Shown: piece by piece, positions 1 to 5,017 of the stretch
Layout: each line of letters opens with the position of its first letter
Numbering within the stretch: position 1 is the stretch's first letter
Assembly (NCBI GenBank): GCA_919901895.1
Contig: CAKKQI010000158.1
Span: 1-5,017, forward strand
Direction of reading: 5' to 3'
Source: Candidatus Brocadiaceae bacterium
GTDB lineage: Bacteria; Planctomycetota; MHYJ01; JACQXL01; CAKKQI01
DNA length: 5,017 nucleotides
Translations under genes and position numbers: made by a program
Notes under the pieces: generated by a model
Database searches by the model: none
What the model was told of the DNA's origin: nothing
What the model saw: the letters and a program-made list of their open reading frames with translations, nothing else

Positions 1-2
1 TC

Positions 3-74
3 GGCCAGCCATTGGGCGATGTCTCATCCGTGGAAAACCCGGGTGCCCTTGGTGAAATTACCAGAGCAATCTGA
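3..74 (+). CDS. C-terminal fragment of an upstream gene (partial at left edge)
   Basis: Reading from base 3 gives 23 codons and a TGA at 72-74. The peptide ends GDVSSVENPGALGEITRAI, with a composition typical of a real protein. A second open frame from base 1 ends at TAA 79-81, but its peptide (rich in W, H, M and P) looks less natural, so I prefer the first. The G-x-P-L...NPGAL-x-E-I pattern faintly recalls the tail of MinD/ParA/CpaE-type ATPases. That is an impression from 23 residues, not an assignment. The gene lies in the same direction as the response regulator, and its stop is followed directly by a 20-base palindrome. Confidence 0.4.
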   Translation, partial: GQPLGDVSSVENPGALGEITRAI

Positions 75-81
75 AATGTAA

Positions 82-101
82 CTTAACTCTATAGAGTTGA
101 G
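82..101. repeat. 20-base palindrome after the upstream gene
   Basis: The core AACTCTATAGAGTT (85-98) is a perfect 14-base palindrome. It extends to 82-101 with one T/G mismatch, which is a wobble in RNA. As RNA it could form an 8-bp stem with a TATA loop. It lies 7 bases past the favoured upstream stop codon and has no T-run behind it, so a classical intrinsic terminator is not supported. As DNA, the dyad could be an operator for the next gene. The structure is seen; the role is open. Confidence 0.5.
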
Positions 102-114
102 AAAATCAAAACTA

Positions 115-142
115 TCGCCAAAGGCGATCCGCCTATGGCGGA
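115..142. repeat. Two adjacent GC-rich hairpins (dispersed palindrome family)
   Basis: TCGCC-AAA-GGCGA (115-127) is followed without a gap by TCCGCC-TAT-GGCGGA (128-142). The two-hairpin layout resembles the element inside the large lipoprotein gene at 3283-3325, and the arms resemble those at 183-198 and 1848-1862. This fits a dispersed palindromic repeat family. It lies in the spacer upstream of the response regulator, where it would be part of the leader if transcription starts further upstream. Confidence 0.6.
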
Positions 143-182
143 AAGTTTTGAGTTACCAGAAAAAGATAGTCCCTCTTATTAG

Positions 183-198
183 TCCCGCCTTGGCGGGA
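183..198. repeat. Palindrome TCCCGCCTTGGCGGGA just upstream of the response regulator
   Basis: Seven-base arms TCCCGCC and GGCGGGA flank a TT centre. The right arm ends 12 bases before the ATG at 211 and supplies the only purine-rich stretch (GGCGGGA) that could act as a ribosome binding site. If the hairpin forms in the mRNA, it would hide that stretch. This is one member of the palindrome family seen four or five times in the window. Confidence 0.6.
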
Positions 199-210
199 TC
201 GGCGATTAAA

Positions 211-1284
211 ATGACCATTCTTATCGTTGACGACCAAACGGAAAATTTAGACCTGCTGGAAAATATCCTGGTACCGCACGGCTACCGAATTATCAAAGCC
301 GGTGATGGCCCGACCGCCATGGCGATGACGGAAAAACATCCGATTGATTTAATTCTGCTTGATGTGGTTATGCCGGGAATGAACGGTTTTGAAGTGGCCC
401 GGAAAATAAAATCACAAAAAAATATCCCGATTATTTTTCTCACCACCTTAACCGAAAGAAATGATTTAATCAAGGGGCTGGAAAGCGGGGCCGACGAATT
501 TTTATCTAAACCCTTTTTCTTTGAAGAACTGCTTTTACGCATCAAAAATATTTTAAAAATAAAAGAATATCAAAATACCCTTGAAGCTAAGGTTGAAGAA
601 CGGACCAAACAGTTAGGAAAAGCATTTGACGAACTCCTGATGGTAAACAATGAAATGGTCAAACGTCTTTTAGTGGCAACCGAATTCCGCGATGATGAAA
701 CCGGCCAGCATATTATCCGGGTCGGTAAATATAGCCGGCTCATCGGTAAAAGATTGAACCTGGAGTCTTCCTATTTAAACCTGCTGGAACAGGCCGCGCC
801 CTGCCATGATATCGGTAAAATCGGCATCCCGGATAAAATCTTACTCAAACCGGGCAAACTTACATTGGAAGAATTTGAAGAAATGAAGAAACACACCGTT
901 ATCGGGGGACACATCCTGGAAGGCAGTAAATTCTCGCTGGTTAAAATGGCTCAGGAAATTGCTTTAACCCACCACGAAAAATGGGATGGCTCGGGCTACC
1001 CGCACGGATTAAAAGACGAAAATATCCCGATGAGCGGACGGATTACAGCCGTCTGTGATGTATTTGACGCCCTGACTTCTAAACGACCTTATAAACCGCC
1101 TTTTTCGTGGGATAAATCACTGGCGATCATCAAAGAAGAAACAGGCCGGCACTTTGACCCGAATGCGGTGGAAGCGTTTTTTAAAACCCTGGACCAGATT
1201 AAACAAATTTACGACGAATACAAAGAATCACCGGAGATTAAAGATTCTGATTCTGATCTACAGGATATTGAAAGGAGAAGATAA
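211..1284 (+). CDS. Response regulator with receiver and HD-GYP domains (RpfG-like cyclic-di-GMP phosphodiesterase)
   Basis: Predicted cytoplasmic two-component response regulator that hydrolyses cyclic-di-GMP when phosphorylated by a partner kinase, which is not in the window. The 357-residue product starts MTILIVDD. The receiver domain is residues 1-118: acidic pocket D7/D8, phosphoacceptor D51 in LLDVVMPGMNG, T78 and K100 in SKPF. A helical, probably coiled-coil linker covers about 119-155. The HD-GYP domain is about 150-335: the E-x-R-D-D-E-T-G-x-H stretch (158-167), H199-D200 followed by IGK, H228, H254-H255, the signature DGSGYP (259-264), and D283 in AVCDVFDALTSKRPYK. All the usual catalytic and metal-binding positions are present, so it should be active. 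The tail is short and charged. The frame stays open upstream to a TTG at 97, but those 38 codons run through spacer palindromes and precede a complete receiver start, so ATG 211 is chosen although its ribosome binding site is weak. Family known; partner, regulation and exact product (pGpG or GMP) not visible. Confidence 0.93.
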   Translation: MTILIVDDQTENLDLLENILVPHGYRIIKAGDGPTAMAMTEKHPIDLILLDVVMPGMNGFEVARKIKSQKNIPIIFLTTLTERNDLIKGLESGADEFLSKPFFFEELLLRIKNILKIKEYQNTLEAKVEERTKQLGKAFDELLMVNNEMVKRLLVATEFRDDETGQHIIRVGKYSRLIGKRLNLESSYLNLLEQAAPCHDIGKIGIPDKILLKPGKLTLEEFEEMKKHTVIGGHILEGSKFSLVKMAQEIALTHHEKWDGSGYPHGLKDENIPMSGRITAVCDVFDALTSKRPYKPPFSWDKSLAIIKEETGRHFDPNAVEAFFKTLDQIKQIYDEYKESPEIKDSDSDLQDIERRR

Positions 1285-1299
1285 TAAAATATTTTTTTC

Positions 1300-1328
1300 T
1301 TTATTATTTTATTGTTTTATTCTATAAT
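1300..1328 (+). promoter_or_regulatory. Candidate sigma70-type promoter for the ferritin-like gene
   Basis: TATAAT at 1323-1328 matches the -10 consensus exactly. With 17-base spacing the -35 would be TTTATT at 1300-1305, which matches poorly. Transcription would begin near 1335, giving a leader of about 44 bases that includes the GC-rich hairpin at 1337-1352. The spacer is very AT-rich, so a chance match is possible. Confidence 0.4.
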
Positions 1329-1336
1329 TAATTCAT

Positions 1337-1352
1337 CCCCACCTTGACGGGG
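1337..1352. repeat. Degenerate GC-rich hairpin in the ferritin-like gene leader
   Basis: CCCC-ACCTTGAC-GGGG, followed by CGGGGCTA, looks like a decayed member of the CCCCGCCTTGGCGGGG palindrome family. Only a 4-bp stem is intact. It stands out as GC-rich within an AT-rich spacer and ends 13 bases before the AAGGA ribosome binding site. Confidence 0.35.
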
Positions 1353-1378
1353 CGGGGCTACGGAAAAGGAAAAAAACT

Positions 1379-1822
1379 ATGTCCGAAACAACCCGTGGTG
1401 AGCCTAGCCGAACCACCTTAATCCAATTACTAAATCAAGCGTTGCAGAATGAATATACGGATGTTTTTTTATACCCCCGGGAAGCCGATGCGCTTAAAGA
1501 AAAAGAACTGTCGGCTCTTTTTGAACGGTTCGGCCGGATGGAACTGCGGCATGCCGATAACCTGGCTATGCAAATCATGGCTTTAGGCGAAACGCCGGTC
1601 TGGGAATTTTCCGTAATTGATATTCCAAAAACATTAGATGAAATATTATCCGGCCACATCAAACGCGAAAAAGAAGCCATCCATCTCTATGAACAACTGC
1701 TGACCTTATGTAACCGGGATAAACAAGACCAACTAAAAATCATTCTGGCCGGCCTAAAAGCGGAAGAAGAAGTGCATTTCCAAACCATTAAAGCAATCTT
1801 GGATAAAAAGCAGAACCGCTAA
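1379..1822 (+). CDS. Ferritin-like diiron protein (bacterioferritin-like four-helix bundle)
   Basis: Product of 147 residues, all predicted helix, with the ferritin-like diiron ligand pattern: E25 (NEYTDVF) in helix 1, E55 and H58 (ELRH) in helix 2, E97 (KREKEAIHLY) in helix 3, and E130 and H133 (EEEVH) in helix 4. The spacing closely follows bacterioferritin (E18, E51, H54, E94, E127, H130 in the family). The bacterioferritin haem ligand Met, next to the helix 2 glutamate, is Leu56 here, so haem binding is unlikely. No rubredoxin-type cysteine pairs follow, so it is not a full rubrerythrin. At 147 residues it is slightly shorter than a typical bacterioferritin. Likely role: cytoplasmic iron oxidation and storage, or peroxide/oxygen protection; the sequence cannot decide. 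The ATG has AAGGA at 1366-1370 with 8-base spacing. A candidate promoter lies upstream, and the stop codon TAA is the first triplet of a long inverted repeat. Confidence 0.85.
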   Translation: MSETTRGEPSRTTLIQLLNQALQNEYTDVFLYPREADALKEKELSALFERFGRMELRHADNLAMQIMALGETPVWEFSVIDIPKTLDEILSGHIKREKEAIHLYEQLLTLCNRDKQDQLKIILAGLKAEEEVHFQTIKAILDKKQNR

Positions 1823-1847
1823 CCCCGTTAGAAATATTCGCTATCAA

Positions 1848-1862
1848 TCCCGCCTTGCGGGA
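1848..1862. repeat. Hairpin TCCCGC-CTT-GCGGGA inside the larger inverted repeat
   Basis: Six-base perfect arms with a CTT loop. It belongs to the same GC-rich palindrome family as 183-198, with one base pair lost near the centre. Confidence 0.6.
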
Positions 1863-1876
1863 CAGATTTCTACAGT

Positions 1877-1901
1877 GTAGCGGAGACCTTTAGGTCTCCA
1901 C
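1877..1901 (+). repeat. 25-base palindromic repeat, copy 1
   Basis: The core GGAGACCTTTAGGTCTCC (1882-1899) is a palindrome with 8-base arms around TT. It is flanked by GTAGC on the left and AC on the right. Read on the opposite strand, 1934-1958 matches it at 21 of 25 positions, including both ends, which marks the pair as copies of one repeat. Confidence 0.65.
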
Positions 1902-1933
1902 ATTAATCATTTCTAACGGGGTTAATACAGAAA

Positions 1934-1958
1934 GTGGAAGCCTCAAGGTTTCCGCTAC
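1934..1958 (-). repeat. 25-base palindromic repeat, copy 2 (inverted)
   Basis: On the minus strand it begins GTAGCGGAAACC and ends CTTCCAC, matching copy 1 at 21 of 25 positions. The differences are at repeat positions 9, 15, 19 and 20; positions 9 and 19 change partially compensating sites of the dyad. It lies just outside the 16-base inverted repeat and 38 bases before the lipoprotein start. The two copies could pair with each other or each fold alone. Confidence 0.65.
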
Positions 1959-1996
1959 TAAAGCCCGGCCGTGATTTATAAAAAATTAGAGCGAAT

Positions 1997-2059
1997 ATGC
2001 AAAAATTTATTATCTTGACCTGCTTATTTATCCCGATTTTATCTCTAATTACTTCCTGT
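1997..2059 (+). other. Lipoprotein signal peptide and lipobox cysteine
   Basis: A lysine at residue 3 is followed by a hydrophobic run (FIILTCLFIPILSLI) and the lipobox I18-T19-S20-C21. Cleavage before C21 by signal peptidase II and lipid attachment are expected. Residue 22 is Gln rather than Asp, so the inner-membrane retention signal of enterobacteria is absent; whether that rule applies in this lineage is unknown. Confidence 0.8.
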
Positions 2060-4984
2060 CAGGGAACAGCGCTTAAACAGAGACCGAACCCGCCTCCGCA
2101 AACCATTGTTACTGAAAATAGTCCGTGGTTGGGCCTTACTTTAAAAGAATCTCGTACTGATGCGGAATCGCAACTGATTATTGACGATCTTTACTGGGAT
2201 TCGCCGGCCCACCGGGCCGGATTAAAACCGGATGATATTCTAATCGAATTAGCCGGCCAAGAAGTTGATTCTATTAAACAAGTTCTTTCTTTCATTCAAT
2301 CAACTAAGGCTACCTTACCTAATGAAACCATAAAACTTAAAGTGCTCCGGCCAACGCAAAATATTACCCTGACCAACCAGGATAAAAAGGAAAACCTTAC
2401 CGCCGGTGAGTTTTTAACGCAGTATCAAAAAATTCTCATGGAAACTAAACCGGGCGGCACAATAAAAATTGAGGCCAGCAACCAAAATACTCCTTTAGAT
2501 TTTTCTATCACGTTAACAAAAACTCCCCAACTGGTTAGGAAGAAAGGTTTGTCTCCGGACGAAAAAATTATGCCGGTAACCAAAAGGGCCTGGATGGGAG
2601 TTCGGATGGATGATATTAATGATTTAACTCCTTTCGGCGGAACAGCCGACGCCAAGGGTGTTAAAGTAATTGAAGTCGTCAGCGGCGCCCCGGCCGAAAA
2701 AGCCGGGATAAAAAACAATGATCTTATCACCGGTTATGATAACCAGACTTTTAGCGATAAAACTGAACCACCAGGCGCTACTTTAAGAGAATATGTTAAA
2801 GAACACCGGTCCGGCGATATTATTACCCTGCATATTCTTCGTGAAGACAATAATGTTTCGGCTGCGCTTAACGGCAAAAATCTCAAAGTCCCGCCGGAAA
2901 AGATACCAGAACAGATTACCAACTTAAAAAACCCGTCTGAACTACTGATTAACCTGACTAAAAATTTTAAACAGGTTGATATTCCGGTAACGCTAGGCGC
3001 CCAAAACATCGTATTGCAGGCCGACCAAACCGCGGTGGACTGGACCAATGATTCATTCCATCCGGAGTTAAATAATTACACCACACCGTTTGAGCAAACC
3101 GTCCGGCAGGTCCTAACCTCAACCAATATTACAGGCCAATACAATGACCTGATCAAGCGGTTTACAGATGACGAAAAATGGGAAGACGCCTTCCGGTTAA
3201 AAGAAATCAAATATCTCCACCGGGACCCGTTTAAGATAGAAAAAATTTCTTCCGACTTGATCGACAATTTACGCCGGGCCGGTCGCCCCGCCTTAGCGGG
3301 GCGAACCTCGCCGCCAGAGGCGGGACAATCACCGCAACCTGATTTCCCGTCTTTAATTACCCAATTAGCCAAAAAAATAGACGCTTTCCCAAACCCACTC
3401 GGTATAAATTCCAAATTGATTACCAGCCCTTCTCTTAATTCAGGCGTTTCGTTAGAAGAACATATTACGCAAATTGAAAAAATATTAGAACAGGCCGTGG
3501 AATTACGCCATCAGGCCTTGGCCGGACTGACCGTCGATGATCTGGAATTTTTATCAACCAACATTTACAATTTCGCCGAACTGGATGAAAGAAAAGAACT
3601 TAAACCGGAAACGGAAAAAAAAGTTCTGGAATTGGTGCGCTATATTAATTATGAAAAATTGGTTCAATCCGCGCAGACGCTGGCGGCTTTAATAAATTCT
3701 GATTATTTAGAAGGATTGTATAAAGATATAGAATCACAACCAGACAAACCTCTAATTTTTTCTAAAGACACAAAATGGGGTAAGATAATTATCGGTGGCC
3801 GCGGGGATAACCGCTACGCTGAACCGGTCGCCCTGATTATCGACTTAGCCGGAAATGATTTTTATGCCGATAATGCCGGCGCTTCATCTCTGGTTCAACC
3901 GGTTTCGTTGATTATTGATTTCAGCGGCAATGACCGGTATTCCTCATCGGTGGCCGGAGCCCAGGGCTGCGGATTCTTGGGTGTCAGTATTCTGGCTGAT
4001 TTATCGGGAGACGATGATTACATCGGCCAACAATGGGCGCAGGGAACCGGCCTGCTCGGGGTGGGATTACTTTATGATAAAAACGGTGCTGATAATTATC
4101 GCGGCGATGCCTACGCTCAGGGGGCCGGGCTTTTTGGAATCGGAATCATAGTTGACGCGGACGGGAATGATTATTATGAATCCAATCTTTATGCCCAGGG
4201 ATTTGGTTCAACCAAAGGCGTCGGCTTGCTTTTAGATGACCGGGGAAATGATACTTATTATGCCACCGGTAAATATCCCAGCGGCTATACCGCTGATTCA
4301 GGAACTTTTACCGGACTGTCGCAGGGAGCCGGCCACGGTGTGCGTAAAGGTGAATTGAGCCGTTCGGGCGGAATCGGAATACTAATTGACAACCAGGGAC
4401 AGGACCATTATGAAGCCGGCACTTTTTCCCAGGGCGGCGGTTATTACTTTGCCTGGGGGATCCTCGCGGATGGCGGCGCTGAAAACGATACTTATATCGG
4501 CACCCGCTACGCCCAGGGTTTCAGCGCCCATTCGGCTTTAGGATTTTTTATGGATGAAGGCGGCGATGATTATTACTCATCATGGATTGGTGTTCACGCC
4601 GGGCTGGCCTGGGATTTATGCTCCACGGTTTTTATTGATAAGAAAGGCGATGATATTTATGCCCCGGCGGGCGGATTTTCGCTCGGTGCGGCGGCCCATA
4701 ACAGTTTCACTTTGTTTTATGACGCCCAGGGAAAAGATTCTTATCTCTGCCCGGTGGATAAAAATACGGGCGGCAACAGTTACCACGGCGGATACAGTCT
4801 TTCTGTCTTTTTAGACGAAGACTCATCTGAAGATAAACATCTCCCGAGCCCATTGGAACCGGACACGATTGAAGTCGCCCCGTCATACTCCATTGTTTTT
4901 AATCTCACTAAAAAACTATCCGAACTGCCTGATGAAGAGATTAAAAATATCTTAAAAGACCTCACCAAAAAAGATGTGAAATAA
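1997..4984 (+). CDS. Lipoprotein with two PDZ domains and a C-terminal beta-solenoid-like repeat domain, function unknown
   Basis: I do not recognise this 995-residue protein as a named family. A lipoprotein signal (residues 1-21, lipobox I-T-S-C with C21) places it in the envelope. PDZ domain 1 starts at about 42 (WLGLTL...DSPAHRAGLKPDDILIELAGQ) and may run to about 177, with a second helix/strand unit inserted after 118. PDZ domain 2 spans about 197-285 (WMGVRM...GAPAEKAGIKNNDLITGYDNQ). Residues about 290-590 are mainly helical and charged, interrupted at 429-444 by a translated palindromic DNA element. Residues 594-934 hold about twelve repeats with D-x-x-G-x-D-x-Y turns. A charged helical tail ends the protein. 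No trypsin-like catalytic domain is present, so the PDZ domains are not part of an HtrA protease; they probably bind a peptide or protein end. A scaffold or surface-binding role is an inference. ATG 1997 is supported by the signal peptide and an in-frame TAA at 1979-1981; the ribosome binding site (AGAG, 1988-1991) is weak. Confidence 0.9.
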   Translation: MQKFIILTCLFIPILSLITSCQGTALKQRPNPPPQTIVTENSPWLGLTLKESRTDAESQLIIDDLYWDSPAHRAGLKPDDILIELAGQEVDSIKQVLSFIQSTKATLPNETIKLKVLRPTQNITLTNQDKKENLTAGEFLTQYQKILMETKPGGTIKIEASNQNTPLDFSITLTKTPQLVRKKGLSPDEKIMPVTKRAWMGVRMDDINDLTPFGGTADAKGVKVIEVVSGAPAEKAGIKNNDLITGYDNQTFSDKTEPPGATLREYVKEHRSGDIITLHILREDNNVSAALNGKNLKVPPEKIPEQITNLKNPSELLINLTKNFKQVDIPVTLGAQNIVLQADQTAVDWTNDSFHPELNNYTTPFEQTVRQVLTSTNITGQYNDLIKRFTDDEKWEDAFRLKEIKYLHRDPFKIEKISSDLIDNLRRAGRPALAGRTSPPEAGQSPQPDFPSLITQLAKKIDAFPNPLGINSKLITSPSLNSGVSLEEHITQIEKILEQAVELRHQALAGLTVDDLEFLSTNIYNFAELDERKELKPETEKKVLELVRYINYEKLVQSAQTLAALINSDYLEGLYKDIESQPDKPLIFSKDTKWGKIIIGGRGDNRYAEPVALIIDLAGNDFYADNAGASSLVQPVSLIIDFSGNDRYSSSVAGAQGCGFLGVSILADLSGDDDYIGQQWAQGTGLLGVGLLYDKNGADNYRGDAYAQGAGLFGIGIIVDADGNDYYESNLYAQGFGSTKGVGLLLDDRGNDTYYATGKYPSGYTADSGTFTGLSQGAGHGVRKGELSRSGGIGILIDNQGQDHYEAGTFSQGGGYYFAWGILADGGAENDTYIGTRYAQGFSAHSALGFFMDEGGDDYYSSWIGVHAGLAWDLCSTVFIDKKGDDIYAPAGGFSLGAAAHNSFTLFYDAQGKDSYLCPVDKNTGGNSYHGGYSLSVFLDEDSSEDKHLPSPLEPDTIEVAPSYSIVFNLTKKLSELPDEEIKNILKDLTKKDVK
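3283..3325. repeat. GC-rich double-hairpin element inside the lipoprotein coding sequence
   Basis: TCGCCCCGC-CTTA-GCGGGGCGA (3283-3304) is a perfect 9-bp hairpin. CCGCC-AGA-GGCGG (3311-3323) follows 6 bases later. The element is read in frame and encodes the residues GRPALAGRTSPPEAGQ (429-444), a Pro/Gly/Ala-rich stretch unlike the charged helices on both sides. The same two-hairpin plan occurs in a spacer at 115-142. This fits insertion of a dispersed palindrome into the gene without breaking the frame. Confidence 0.65.
3776..4798 (+). repeat. About twelve tandem protein repeats of 26-28 residues (beta-solenoid-like)
   Basis: Residues 594-934. Approximate starts: 594, 611, 636, 663, 689, 715, 742, 793, 820, 848, 876 and 904. 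Consensus: a hydrophobic strand (V/I-G-I/L-L-x), then D-x-x-G-N/D-D-x-Y, then five to seven variable residues, then A-Q-G-x-G. Examples of the turn are DLSGDDDY, DADGNDYY, DDRGNDTY and DKKGDDIY. The first unit is partial and a truncated strand (LSVFLDED, 935-942) follows the last. The unit starting at 742 carries about 24 extra residues. Regular strand-turn-strand units of constant length suggest a stacked solenoid; the acidic turns could bind a divalent metal, which is inference. The DNA is diverged between units, so this is an old duplication. Confidence 0.85.
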
Positions 4985-5017
4985 AAATACTATCGGCGGC
5001 TGGCAAACCAAGGGCAT

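Larger units (their letters stand above)
1820..1924. repeat. 16-base perfect inverted repeat enclosing smaller palindromes
   Basis: TAACCCCGTTAGAAAT (1820-1835) and its exact reverse complement (1909-1924) are separated by 73 bases. The left arm begins with the ferritin-like gene's stop codon. The enclosed segment holds a TCCCGC/GCGGGA hairpin (1848-1862) and a palindromic repeat (1877-1901). In RNA the whole would form a long stem with a branched top. It could end transcription, act as a 3' stability element or be a non-coding repeat, but no T-run follows the right arm. Sixteen perfect pairs this close are unlikely to arise by chance. Confidence 0.75.

Noticed and set aside
97..210. N-terminal extension of the response regulator from TTG 97
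   Set aside because: No ribosome binding site fits the TTG, the stretch consists largely of palindromic spacer DNA, and a complete receiver domain begins exactly at ATG 211.
1271..1278. Strong ribosome binding site AAAGGAGA at the end of the response regulator gene
   Set aside because: No ATG, GTG or TTG follows at a usable distance; the bases encode Glu-Arg-Arg-Arg, so the match is probably incidental.
1283..1313. Possible terminator after the response regulator gene
   Set aside because: Nine-base arms (AATAAAATA and TATTTTATT) can pair, but the stem has only A-T pairs in a very AT-rich spacer, so it is not a credible intrinsic terminator.
1820..1958. CRISPR array
   Set aside because: The repeats are palindromic, inverted and of different families, with no regular repeat-spacer pattern and no cas gene nearby.
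1977..1982. TATAAA as a -10 box for the lipoprotein gene
   Set aside because: No suitable -35 lies upstream, and the start of transcription would fall within about 10 bases of the ATG, removing the ribosome binding site.
2204..2220. Hairpin CCGGCCC-ACC-GGGCCGG within PDZ domain 1 as another inserted palindrome
   Set aside because: It encodes the conserved PDZ motif S-P-A-x-x-A-G-L at its normal place, so the symmetry comes from codon choice.
1997..2850. HtrA/DegP-type serine protease suggested by two PDZ domains
   Set aside because: The PDZ segments follow the signal peptide directly; there is no trypsin-like domain or G-N-S-G-G motif anywhere in the protein.
3915..4151. Separate small gene overlapping the repeat region, and a similar one at 4554-4814
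   Set aside because: Both lie in another frame of the lipoprotein gene on the same strand; their open frames follow from the repeated GC-rich codons and neither peptide looks like a real protein.
3776..4798. RTX calcium-binding toxin or type I secreted protein
   Set aside because: The nonapeptide G-G-x-G-x-D-x-x is not present, the period is 26-28 residues, and the protein carries a lipoprotein signal instead of a C-terminal type I secretion signal.
4985..5017. Terminator or start of another gene at the right edge
   Set aside because: The 33 bases after the stop contain no hairpin with a T-run, and too little sequence remains to support a coding start on either strand.

Overview
The window holds three complete genes, all on the + strand, plus the last codons of a fourth gene cut by the left edge. 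Moderate GC, strong AT-rich spacers and many short GC-rich palindromes of the TCCCGCC/GGCGGGA type suggest an uncultured bacterium. In my experience such palindromes are common in candidate phyla such as Omnitrophota and Patescibacteria. A lipoprotein signal and a complete HD-GYP protein argue for a free-living diderm-like bacterium rather than a minimal symbiont. The phylum is an inference and I hold it loosely.

Layout. Positions 1-81 carry the tail of an upstream gene. Positions 82-210 are a spacer packed with dyads: one 20-base palindrome, a double hairpin and a single hairpin. Positions 211-1284 encode an RpfG-like response regulator (receiver plus HD-GYP, a predicted cyclic-di-GMP phosphodiesterase). 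Positions 1285-1378 are an AT-rich spacer with a good -10 box and a degenerate GC-rich hairpin. Positions 1379-1822 encode a small ferritin-like diiron protein with all six ligands. Positions 1823-1996 hold a nest of inverted repeats: a 16-base perfect inverted repeat enclosing two smaller palindromes, then an inverted second copy of one of them. Positions 1997-4984 encode a 995-residue lipoprotein with two PDZ domains, a helical middle and about twelve repeats of 26-28 residues that probably form a beta-solenoid. Positions 4985-5017 show nothing recognisable.

The three genes do not form an obvious pathway. The response regulator is a signalling protein, the ferritin-like protein handles iron or oxidative stress, and the lipoprotein is an envelope protein of unknown function. 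The spacers contain repeats and a likely promoter, so they need not be one operon.

The points most worth a second look are the PDZ/beta-solenoid lipoprotein, which I cannot place in a named family, and a GC-rich palindromic element that sits in frame inside its coding sequence and is translated. No mobile-element gene, CRISPR array, tRNA or rRNA is visible.
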